Positions 6,766 through 12,320 of a stretch of 12,320 nucleotides of DNA are shown here, in pieces; within the stretch, counting starts at the first letter, position 1; the number at the start of each line of letters is the position of its first letter. Under the pieces are notes generated by a model, which saw only the letters and a list, made by a program, of their open reading frames with translations, did no database searches and had not been told where the DNA came from. Source of the stretch: Solirubrobacteraceae bacterium (GTDB lineage Bacteria > Actinomycetota > Thermoleophilia > Solirubrobacterales > Solirubrobacteraceae); NCBI GenBank assembly GCA_025455895.1, contig JALOLQ010000058.1, positions 1 to 12,320 on the forward strand, written 5' to 3'. The position numbers and the translations under genes were made by a program.

Positions 6766-7041
6766 TCAGCGAAGGCCCTGGCGGGCTTCGCGGACGAGCG
6801 TGACCGCCTCGGGGAAGACCGTCGCCATCACCGTGCGGATCTGCTCGGCCTGCTCGCTGGTGGTGCCCTGGACGTTGACGCGGTTGATCGCGGCGACGGT
6901 CATGTCGACCGCGAGCTTGATCGCGTTGTCGGCCCACGCGAGCGACTGCTGGCTCGAGAGCTGCTCGGCGAACTCCGCCATCCGCCGCTGAAGCTCCTCG
7001 GGGTCGCCGAAGAGGTCGCCGAAACCGCCCATGCCTTCCAT
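6766..7041 (-). CDS. Small hypothetical protein, 91 residues
   Basis: I do not recognise this family. The protein is 91 residues, soluble and probably mostly helical. It has a Gly/Phe-rich start (MEGMGGFGDLFGDPEEL), an amphipathic stretch (about 13-45, RRMAEFAEQLSSQQSLAWADNAIKL), then VDMTVAAINRVNVQGTTSEQAEQIRTV and VFPEAVTLVREARQ to the end. No membrane segment, signal peptide or metal-binding Cys is present. ATG 7041 is chosen because TACGAT lies 6 bases upstream; ATG 7032 (residue 4) is the alternative. Coding is supported by a sensible composition and the promoter. The reading frame continues open further upstream, but that part is only a shadow of the opposite gene. Its start is 15 bases from the divergent hydrolase-like gene. 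It is convergent with LPG_synthase_TM copy 2 across the palindrome. Confidence 0.7.
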   Translation of the reverse strand: MEGMGGFGDLFGDPEELQRRMAEFAEQLSSQQSLAWADNAIKLAVDMTVAAINRVNVQGTTSEQAEQIRTVMATVFPEAVTLVREARQGLR

Positions 7042-7043
7042 GC

Positions 7044-7049
7044 TTGAAT
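7044..7049 (+). promoter_or_regulatory. Possible -10 box of the hydrolase-like gene
   Basis: TTGAAT lies 7 bases before the GTG at 7057, the spacing seen elsewhere here, but it lacks the usual A at position 2. It overlaps the opposite-strand -10 box by two bases (7048-7049). Weak on its own; spacing is the only real support. Confidence 0.3.
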
Positions 7050-7053
7050 CGTA
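7048..7053 (-). promoter_or_regulatory. Start-proximal -10 box of the 91-residue protein
   Basis: On the minus strand TACGAT is followed by TCAAGC and the ATG at 7041, the leaderless layout. It lies within the 15-base gap to the divergent GTG at 7057. Confidence 0.5.
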
Positions 7054-7056
7054 CCC

Positions 7057-7788
7057 GTGTCCGAGCGGGTTCCCGGCATCGGCGTCGAACTGGTCGCCGA
7101 GACGCGCGGCGCGGGCCCGGACGTGGCGCTCGTGCACGGGATGGCGAGCGACCACGTGGCGATCCTCGAGGCGTTCGCGCCGCTCGCGGGCGAGGCGCGG
7201 CTCGTGGCGTTCTCGCGTCGCGGCTACGGCGGCAGCGAGGCCCCGGAGCCCTACCAGGCGACGACGGTGCCCGAGCAGGCCGAGGACGCCGCGGCGGCGT
7301 TCGCCGCGCTGGGCGCGCGCGGCGCCGTCGGCTTCGGCGAGGGCTTCGGCGCGCTGGTCGTGCTCGACCTGCTGCTGCGCCACCCGGGCCTGCTGCGCGC
7401 CGCGGTGCTGCGGGACCCGCCGCTCTACGCGCTGGCGCCGGACGCGACCCGCGCGCTGGCCGACGCGGCGGGCGAGCTGCAGGCGGCGGTGTCCGAGCGC
7501 GGGCCGCGGGCGGGCGTCGAGCACTGGCTCGCCGCGCGTCTGGACGGTCCGGCGCGCGAGCGCGCGCTCGACGCGTACGGGGCGTTCTTCGCCGACTACG
7601 CCGGCCTGGCGACGCTGCCGGTCACCCGCGCGCAGCTGCGCGCGATCGCGGTGCCGGTGGTCCTCGTGACCGGGCCCGGCTCGGGCGCCGCCGAGACCGA
7701 GGCGGCCGACGCGCTCGCCGCGCTGATCCCCGGCGCGAGCCGCGCGACCGACGGTGACGCGCTCGCCGCCGTGCGCTCGCTGCTCTGA
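7057..7788 (+). CDS. Alpha/beta-hydrolase-fold protein lacking the catalytic Ser and His
   Basis: A 243-residue soluble protein with a recognisable alpha/beta-hydrolase fold: strand and oxyanion-loop motif VALVHGMASDH (23-33), AFSRRGYGGSEAP (51-63, normally the RGxGxS loop), and a nucleophile-elbow region GAVGFGEGFGALVVLDLLLRHP (89-110) followed by the usual LLRAAVLRDPP strand. The elbow, normally Gly-x-Ser-x-Gly, reads G92-F93-G94-E95-G96, so the nucleophile is Gly. Near the C-terminus, where a catalytic His follows the last strand, the text is IPGASRATDGDALAAV with no His. The frame is intact and the fold core is conserved, so this looks like a pseudoenzyme rather than decay. The GTG start is set by the gap to the divergent gene. 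It converges with the racemase gene, with 10 bases between stops. No partner or ligand can be inferred. Confidence 0.83.
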   Translation: MSERVPGIGVELVAETRGAGPDVALVHGMASDHVAILEAFAPLAGEARLVAFSRRGYGGSEAPEPYQATTVPEQAEDAAAAFAALGARGAVGFGEGFGALVVLDLLLRHPGLLRAAVLRDPPLYALAPDATRALADAAGELQAAVSERGPRAGVEHWLAARLDGPARERALDAYGAFFADYAGLATLPVTRAQLRAIAVPVVLVTGPGSGAAETEAADALAALIPGASRATDGDALAAVRSLL

Positions 7789-7798
7789 GCGGCGCGGG

Positions 7799-8491
7799 TC
7801 AGGGGGCGAGCGCGGCGTCGACGGCGGCCTCGCAGTGCAGCCGCGTCGTCGCGAACAGCGGCACCCGGGCGTCGCCGGGCCCGACGAGCAGCTCGATCTC
7901 GGTGCAGCCGAGGATCACGCCGTCCGCGCCGCGGGCCTCGAGCCGCGCGATCACCTCGCGGTAGGCGGCGCGCGCGGCGTCCGAGACGACGCCCCGGACG
8001 AGCTCGTCGTAGATCACGCGGTGCACGAGCGCGGCGTCGCCCGGCTCCGGCGCGAGGACCTCGATCCCGTGCGCGCCGAGCGCCTCGGGGTAGAGCGGGC
8101 CGCTCATCGTGTACGCGGTCCCGAGCAGGCCGGCGCGCCGCACGCCGGCCGCGGCGACGGCGGCCGCGGTGACCTCGCCGAGGTGCAGGAACGGGATGCC
8201 GACGGCGGCGCGCACCTGCGGGGCGACGCGATGCATCGTGTTCGTCCCCAGCAGCAGCAGCTCGGCGCCCGCGCCCTCGAGCCCGCGCGCGGCACCGGCG
8301 AGCAGCGCGCCGGCGGCGTCCCAGTCCCCGGCTTCCTGGAGCGCCTCGATCTCGGCGAAGTCGGCCGACCAGATCACGCAGCGCGCGGAGTGCGTCCCGC
8401 CGAGGCGCTCGCGGACGAGCTCGTTGAGCAGCCGGTAGTACTCGGCGGAGGACTCCCAGCTCATCCCGCCGAGCAGGCCGATCGTGCGCAC
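7799..8491 (-). CDS. Aspartate/glutamate racemase, YgeA-type
   Basis: A 230-residue cytosolic PLP-independent amino-acid racemase of the Asp/Glu racemase family. It interconverts L- and D-aspartate or glutamate, supplying D-amino acids for cell wall or signalling. Visible: GLLGGMSWESSAEYYRLLNE (5-24), HSARCVIWSADFAEIE (34-49), LGTNTMHRVAP (81-91), FLHLGEVTA (101-109), GLLGTAYTM (121-129) and the C-terminal active site ILGCTEIELLV (193-203). The family normally uses two Cys. Here the first is Thr83 and the second Cys196, the Thr/Cys pair I recall for E. coli YgeA (EcL-DER), described as L-specific. The start is GTG at 8491, 12 bases after the CBS gene's stop with no ribosome binding site in between, so the two are probably one transcript. 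No murI-specific context is seen. Confidence 0.9.
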   Translation of the reverse strand: MRTIGLLGGMSWESSAEYYRLLNELVRERLGGTHSARCVIWSADFAEIEALQEAGDWDAAGALLAGAARGLEGAGAELLLLGTNTMHRVAPQVRAAVGIPFLHLGEVTAAAVAAAGVRRAGLLGTAYTMSGPLYPEALGAHGIEVLAPEPGDAALVHRVIYDELVRGVVSDAARAAYREVIARLEARGADGVILGCTEIELLVGPGDARVPLFATTRLHCEAAVDAALAP

Positions 8492-8503
8492 GGGCTGCGC
8501 CGC

Positions 8504-8953
8504 TCAGCCGCCGCGGTGGTGGAAGTAGAAGCCGGGCAGGGCGCCGCGGGTGATCGTCTGGGTGAGCGACGCCTGGAGCTCGGCGTCGGCGGTGCGCACG
8601 GCGATGTCGTCGAGCGTGACGATCCCGGCCAGGCGCCCGCCGTCGAGCACGGGCAGGCGCCGGATCCCGAAGCGGGCCATCAGCTCGGCGGCGTCGGACA
8701 GCGCCATCGCGGGCTCGCCGGTCACCACCGGGCTGCTCGCGTGCGCCTCGGCCGGCGCCGACAGGTCACGGCCCTCGGCGACGACGCCGACGGCGAGGTC
8801 GCGGTCGGTGATCAGCCCGACGGGCGCGCCGTCCGCGGCGACGAGCACCACCGCGCCGACGTTGCGCTCGCGCATGATCTCGGCGACCTCGCGCACCGCG
8901 GTGGCGGGAGCGGCGGTGACGACCGCCTGAGTCATGACGTCGCGGATCAGCAC
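8504..8953 (-). CDS. Two-CBS-domain protein
   Basis: A 149-residue soluble protein made only of a tandem CBS pair, a module that dimerises and binds adenine nucleotides (AMP, ATP, SAM) as an energy or ligand sensor. CBS1: IRDVMTQAVVTAAP then VREVAEIMRERNVGAVVLV and GLITDRDLAVGVVAEG (about 3-62), with the DRD nucleotide-contact motif at 50-52. CBS2: about 75-122, with LSDAAELMARFGIRRLPVLDGGRLAGIVTLDDIA. A short Phe/His/Arg tail (GFYFHHRGG) ends it. GTG 8953 is chosen because TAGCAT lies 7 bases upstream; in-frame ATG 8935 is the alternative. It precedes the racemase gene by 12 bases, so it could sense a ligand for or alongside that enzyme, but no direct link is visible. It diverges from the 9030 membrane gene. 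Confidence 0.9.
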   Translation of the reverse strand: MLIRDVMTQAVVTAAPATAVREVAEIMRERNVGAVVLVAADGAPVGLITDRDLAVGVVAEGRDLSAPAEAHASSPVVTGEPAMALSDAAELMARFGIRRLPVLDGGRLAGIVTLDDIAVRTADAELQASLTQTITRGALPGFYFHHRGG

Positions 8954-8960
8954 GACCCGG

Positions 8961-8966
8961 ATGCTA
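8961..8966 (-). promoter_or_regulatory. Start-proximal -10 box of the CBS-racemase pair
   Basis: On the minus strand TAGCAT is followed by CCGGGTC and the GTG at 8953, giving a leaderless layout. It would drive both the CBS gene and the racemase gene, since no box is seen in the 12 bases between them. Confidence 0.55.
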
Positions 8967-8985
8967 CCCCGCGCAGCGCGCGCTC

Positions 8986-8991
8986 TAGAAT
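8986..8991 (+). promoter_or_regulatory. -10 box of the six-segment membrane protein gene
   Basis: TAGAAT is a good -10 match placed 38 bases before the ATG at 9030, so this transcript would have a leader of about 30 bases. No -35 box and no convincing ribosome binding site are visible before the ATG. Confidence 0.5.
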
Positions 8992-9029
8992 GCCGCGTCC
9001 GCGCCCCGCGCGGCCCCTCCCGCTTCCCG

Positions 9030-9956
9030 ATGACCACCGCTCCCGCCAAGGCGCCCGCGTCGCCCGCCGAGATCCTCGCCTGGGAGGAGGCCAACCACAT
9101 GAAGGTCGCGGTCGCGGCCGTGGTCGCGGGCGCGCTGTCGCTCATGGGCGGCATCGTCACGGCGGTCGCCTTCGGCGGCATCCCGAAGTACGAGGACAAG
9201 GTCGTCCCGATCGGCCAGGCGCTCGGGAACCTGGCGCAGGGCACGCCGATCCCGCCGGGCCGCGCGGTCGCCCAGCTGCGCTACATCGGCGACAACCCGC
9301 TGCCGTTCCTCGTCGGCCCGCTCGGGACGGCGCTCGGCGCGGCGCTCGCGTTCTTCGTGCTCGCCTACCTCTTCAAGGCGGCGCGCGCCCGCACCCCGAG
9401 CCTGTCGCAGTTCCCGCTGATCGCCGCCGCGATCGGCGCCGCCGCCTACGCGGTCGGCACGGCGACGGTGGGGATCATGCGCGTCTCGGAGGGCTCGAGC
9501 CTCGCCGCGGACGCGACGAACCGCGACGCGCTCGACGCGATCAGCACCGGCCCGGTCGTCGTGGGGACGCTGATCCAGCTCATGGGCGCGTTCGGCATGG
9601 GCCTCGGCTTCGTCCTGATCAGCCTCAACGCGATGCGCGGCGGCCTGCTCACGCGCTTCATGGGCGTGCTCGGGATGATCGTCGGCGCCACGTTCATCCT
9701 GCCGATCGACCAGCAGCAGGTGATCCGCTCGTTCTGGCTGATCGCCGTCGGCTTCCTGATCGCGCGCCGGTGGCCGCGCGGGCTGCCGCCGGCCTGGGAG
9801 ACGGGCCGCGCCGTCCCCTGGCCCAGCGGCGCCCAGGCGCGCCGCGAGCGCCAGGCGCAGGCCGCCCCGGCGGAGCCGCCCGCGACGCCCGCTCCCACGC
9901 TGCCGGACGACGGGCTCTCGCAGGGCCAGCGGCGCAAGAAGCGCAAGAAGAAGTAG
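9030..9956 (+). CDS. Hypothetical membrane protein with about six TM segments and a Lys/Arg tail
   Basis: A 308-residue integral membrane protein that I cannot assign to a named family. An N-terminal soluble part (about 1-22, SPAEILAWEEANHMK) precedes hydrophobic segments at roughly 25-49, 91-116, 128-150, 173-199, 205-225 and 232-246. A loop of about 40 residues follows the first segment (IPKYEDKVVPIGQALGN...). The C-terminus from about 247 is a long hydrophilic Pro/Ala/Arg-rich tail ending GQRRKKRKKK, which would sit in the cytoplasm by the positive-inside rule. No catalytic or transport motif is visible. ATG 9030 is chosen over an in-frame ATG at 8934 because the latter lies inside the opposite CBS gene and upstream of the -10 box. 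The gene is followed by a hairpin. A transporter subunit or envelope protein would fit. Confidence 0.8.
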   Translation: MTTAPAKAPASPAEILAWEEANHMKVAVAAVVAGALSLMGGIVTAVAFGGIPKYEDKVVPIGQALGNLAQGTPIPPGRAVAQLRYIGDNPLPFLVGPLGTALGAALAFFVLAYLFKAARARTPSLSQFPLIAAAIGAAAYAVGTATVGIMRVSEGSSLAADATNRDALDAISTGPVVVGTLIQLMGAFGMGLGFVLISLNAMRGGLLTRFMGVLGMIVGATFILPIDQQQVIRSFWLIAVGFLIARRWPRGLPPAWETGRAVPWPSGAQARRERQAQAAPAEPPATPAPTLPDDGLSQGQRRKKRKKK

Positions 9957-9966
9957 CCCGCACGGG

Positions 9967-9983
9967 TCCGGGGTTTCCCCGGA
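9967..9983 (+). terminator. Short GC hairpin after the membrane protein gene
   Basis: TCCGGGG (9967-9973), a TTT loop and CCCCGGA (9977-9983) form a perfect 7-pair hairpin starting 11 bases after the stop codon at 9956. No T tract follows, so strong intrinsic termination is unsure; it may be a leaky or 3'-end-protecting hairpin. Confidence 0.45.
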
Positions 9984-10019
9984 TGAAGGCCGAGCGGCGG
10001 CGCGCCAGGGTTCGGCGTC

Positions 10020-10679
10020 GTGCCCCTCACCCTCCCCCTCGCCGAGCGTCCCGAGGTGATCCTCGAGGCGCAGCGCCTCGTGCGCGACCCCGCCCAGTTC
10101 AAGTGGTACGCGGTCTCGCTGCTGGCGATCGTCTTCTACATCTACGCCAACGAGGTCGAGCGCGGCCGGCTCGACATCGTCGCGGCGGGTCTCGCCGTCT
10201 GGCTGGCCGACTGGTTCAACGAGATCGTCAACTCGGTGATCCTCGAGCTCACCGACCGCTCGCCGCTGTGGGCGACCACCGGCCCGACGGCCTACCAGTT
10301 CCTCGTCGGGCTGAACGTCGAGATCTCGTTCCAGTTCCTGCTCGGCGGGATCATCTTCGCCAAGCTGCTCCCGGCGGACCGCACGACCAAGGTCCTCGGC
10401 CTGCCGAACCGGCTCACGTACGCGATCGGGCTCTCGCTGCTGAGCGTCGCGGTCGAGCTGTTCCTCCACGAGACGGGCACCTTCCACTGGGACTACTGGT
10501 GGTGGAACACGCCGTTCGTGCCGCTGATCGTCGTCTTCGGCTACCTGTGGTTCTACCTGTACGCCGCCTGGGTCTTCGACGCGCCCGACCAGCGCGCCCG
10601 CTGGCGCCGGCTCGGCGGGCTCGCGGCGATCAACGTCGTGATGGCGCTCGTGTTCGGCGTCGGGCTGGGCTGGCTGTAG
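10020..10679 (+). CDS. Hypothetical membrane protein rich in aromatic and membrane-embedded acidic residues
   Basis: A 219-residue integral membrane protein not assigned to a family. Hydrophobic segments lie at about 28-43, 52-76, 93-115, 132-149, 164-186 and 197-218. Several polar and charged residues sit inside or at the edge of these: Asp64, Asn67, Glu68, Asn71 and Glu76 in WLADWFNEIVNSVILE; Glu101; Glu146; and His150-Glu151 at the start of HETGTFHWDYWWWNTP. That last stretch has a run of aromatic residues before the next segment. Such a pattern is typical of membrane enzymes or ion or quinone sites, but no named motif matches. The GTG start has a weak CAGGG (10006-10010) 9 bases upstream and no -10 box nearby. 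The gene may be read through from the upstream gene despite the hairpin, or have a distinct promoter I cannot see. Confidence 0.77.
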   Translation: MPLTLPLAERPEVILEAQRLVRDPAQFKWYAVSLLAIVFYIYANEVERGRLDIVAAGLAVWLADWFNEIVNSVILELTDRSPLWATTGPTAYQFLVGLNVEISFQFLLGGIIFAKLLPADRTTKVLGLPNRLTYAIGLSLLSVAVELFLHETGTFHWDYWWWNTPFVPLIVVFGYLWFYLYAAWVFDAPDQRARWRRLGGLAAINVVMALVFGVGLGWL

Positions 10680-10697
10680 TCCCGGGCGGGCGGGCCG

Positions 10698-10706
10698 TGA
10701 TACGGA
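10698..10706 (+). promoter_or_regulatory. Extended -10 box of the acetyl-CoA synthetase gene
   Basis: TGATACGGA reads as an extended -10 (TG-A-TACGGA), with the hexamer ending 7 bases before the ATG at 10714. The hexamer lacks a final T, though one follows directly. The position matches the leaderless layout of other genes here. Confidence 0.4.
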
Positions 10707-10713
10707 TTCCGCC

Positions 10714-12320
10714 ATGGCCGACGATCCCCAGCTCGAAGAGGTCCTCGAATCGCTGCTCCAGCGGGAGTGGTTCGAGCCCTCCGAGGAGTTCCGCGCCCAG
10801 GCGCTGATCACCGACCTCTCGGTCCACGAGGAGGCCGCGAAGGACCCGGTGGGCTGGTGGGAGCAGCAGGCCGGCGCGCTCGACTGGTTCACGCCGTGGG
10901 ACCGCGTGCTGGCCGACGAGGACGCGCCGTTCTACCGCTGGTTCGAGGGCGGGAGGCTCAACGTCTCGCACAACTGCCTGGACCGCCACGTCGCCAACGG
11001 GCTGGGGGACCGCGTCGCCTTCCACTGGCACGGCGAGGAGGGCGAGACGCGCACGATCACCTATGCGCAGCTGCTCGCCGACGTGCAGCGCTGCGCGAAC
11101 GCGCTGAAGGCGCGCGGGGTCGGGCCGGGTGACGTCGTCGGGATCTACCTGCCGATGATCCCCGAGGTCGTCGTGGCGATGCTCGCCTGCACGCGGATCG
11201 GCGCGCCGCACAACGTCGTCTTCGGCGGCTTCAGCGCCGAGTCGGTGCACGAGCGGATGGCGTTCAGCAACGCGAGCGCGCTGATCACCGCCGACGGCGC
11301 GCGGCGCAAGGGGAAGACCGCGCCGGTCAAGGCCGAGGTCGACCGCGTGATGCGCGACCTCACCCACCTGGAGACGGTGATGGTCGTGCGCCACACCGGC
11401 GTCGCGTGCGAGATGGACGACGCCCGCGACGTGTGGTGGGACGAGGCGCTCGCGGCCGCCGAGCCCGAGTGCCCGGCCGAGCCGCTCGACGCCGAGCACC
11501 CGCTCTTCATCCTCTACTCGTCGGGCTCGACGGCGAAGCCGAAGGGGATCCAGCACACGACGGGCGGCTACCTCACCGGCGTCACGTGGACGTTCAAGCA
11601 CGTCTTCGACCTCAAGCCCGAGCGCGACGTGTTCTGGTGCTCGGCCGACGTCGGCTGGGTCACCGGCCACAGCTACATCGTCTACGGGCCGCTCGCCAAC
11701 GGCGCGACGTCGGTGATGTTCGAGGGCGCGCCGGACTACCCGCACAAGGGGATCTGGTGGGAGCTGTGCGAGCGCTACGGCGTGAGCATCTTCTACACCG
11801 CGCCGACGGCGATCCGCACCTGCATGAAGTGGGGCTCCGAGGAGGTCGCCCGCCACGACCTCTCGGCGCTGCGGCTGCTCGGCACGGTCGGCGAGCCGAT
11901 CAACCCGAAGGCCTGGGTCTGGTACTGGCACGTGGTCGGCGGCGGGCGCTGCCCGGTCGTCGACACGTGGTGGCAGACCGAGACCGGCCACATGATGATC
12001 ACGACGCTCCCCGGCGCGCAGGCGGCCAAGCCGGGCTCGGCCGGCACGCCGCTGCCCGGGCTCACGGCGAAGGTCGTCGACAACGACGGCCGCGAGGTCC
12101 AGCGCGACGTCCAGGGCCTGCTCACGCTGCGCAACCCGTGGCCCGGGATGCTGCGCACGCTCTACAAGGAGCCCGACCGCTTCCTCTCCGGCTACTGGGA
12201 GCGCTTCGGCGCGCCGAACTACTTCGTCGGCGACGCCTCGCGCGAGGACCACGACGGCTACTTCTGGGTGATCGGGCGCGTCGACGACGTGATCAACGTC
12301 TCCGGGCACCGGATGTCGAC
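10714..12320 (+). CDS. acsA: Acetyl-CoA synthetase (AMP-forming), C-terminus cut off by window edge
   Basis: Activates acetate with ATP and CoA to acetyl-CoA through acetyl-AMP. 535 codons are visible without a stop, against about 650 for the family, so about 115 residues are missing, including the C-terminal Lys region that is acetylated in relatives. Visible: an ACS-type N-terminus (DPVGWWEQQAGALDWFTPWDRV, about 45-66 in part), FGGFSAES (170-177), the ATP loop YSSGSTAKPKG (268-278), GWVTGHSYIVYGPL (314-327), TVGEPINP (391-398), VDTWWQTETG (416-425) and GRVDDVINVSGHR (521-533). Trp420, just before QTETG, corresponds to the Trp that limits the acyl pocket to acetate. The ATP loop carries Ala274 where Gly is usual. 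ATG 10714 is chosen from the N-terminal match and the -10 box. Propionyl-CoA synthetase is less likely because of Trp420. Confidence 0.93.
   Translation, partial: MADDPQLEEVLESLLQREWFEPSEEFRAQALITDLSVHEEAAKDPVGWWEQQAGALDWFTPWDRVLADEDAPFYRWFEGGRLNVSHNCLDRHVANGLGDRVAFHWHGEEGETRTITYAQLLADVQRCANALKARGVGPGDVVGIYLPMIPEVVVAMLACTRIGAPHNVVFGGFSAESVHERMAFSNASALITADGARRKGKTAPVKAEVDRVMRDLTHLETVMVVRHTGVACEMDDARDVWWDEALAAAEPECPAEPLDAEHPLFILYSSGSTAKPKGIQHTTGGYLTGVTWTFKHVFDLKPERDVFWCSADVGWVTGHSYIVYGPLANGATSVMFEGAPDYPHKGIWWELCERYGVSIFYTAPTAIRTCMKWGSEEVARHDLSALRLLGTVGEPINPKAWVWYWHVVGGGRCPVVDTWWQTETGHMMITTLPGAQAAKPGSAGTPLPGLTAKVVDNDGREVQRDVQGLLTLRNPWPGMLRTLYKEPDRFLSGYWERFGAPNYFVGDASREDHDGYFWVIGRVDDVINVSGHRMS

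Noticed and set aside
7799..8953. Toxin-antitoxin or defence module made of small genes at 6766-8953
   Set aside because: The genes are on different strands and include housekeeping-type racemase and CBS families. No nuclease, toxin fold or mobile-element signature is visible.
7754..10807. 1017-codon open frame on the plus strand
   Set aside because: It crosses four real genes on both strands in the wrong frame and has a shadow-like Arg/His/Asp composition with no domain.
10630..12309. 559-codon open frame on the minus strand opposite the 3' region
   Set aside because: The plus-strand frame from 10714 carries full acetyl-CoA synthetase motifs. The minus frame is a low-complexity shadow.

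Overview
The window is about 12.3 kb of very GC-rich DNA. Its genes use GC-ending codons almost exclusively, start often with GTG, and are packed tightly. This points to a high-GC actinobacterium. The mix of genes and the many start codons lying only 6-7 bases behind a -10-like box suggest the class Thermoleophilia (Solirubrobacterales-like), but that placement is inference. The region reads as ordinary chromosome. I see no insertion sequence, phage gene, CRISPR array, tRNA or rRNA, and no gap above 300 bases without a gene.

Left part (1-3289, all plus strand): the C-terminal part of an Fpg/Nei-type DNA glycosylase, a BCP-type peroxiredoxin, a CPA2 cation/proton antiporter with the electrogenic Asp-Asp motif, and a HAD phosphatase that overlaps the antiporter by 4 bases. 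Centre (3235-6643): formate-dependent GAR transformylase PurT on the minus strand. It is followed on the same strand by one flippase-like LPG_synthase_TM (UPF0104) membrane protein and faced divergently by a second paralogue. The first paralogue and the HAD gene converge and overlap by 55 bases. An imperfect 61-base palindrome fills the next convergent junction.

Right part (6766-12320): a 91-residue orphan protein and an alpha/beta-hydrolase-fold protein diverge from starts only 15 bases apart. The hydrolase lacks its catalytic Ser and His. Next come an aspartate/glutamate racemase with a Thr/Cys catalytic pair and a two-CBS-domain protein, transcribed together on the minus strand. Two unrecognised multi-pass membrane proteins and an acetyl-CoA synthetase that runs off the right edge follow on the plus strand.

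The genes do not form one obvious pathway. They cover repair and peroxide defence, ion homeostasis, purine and acetate one- and two-carbon metabolism, and envelope functions. The most distinctive signals are the repeated start-proximal -10 boxes (leaderless transcripts), the very short divergent promoter at 7042-7056, the large hairpin at 6688-6748, and several enzymes with substituted key residues. I found no convincing novel multi-gene system.
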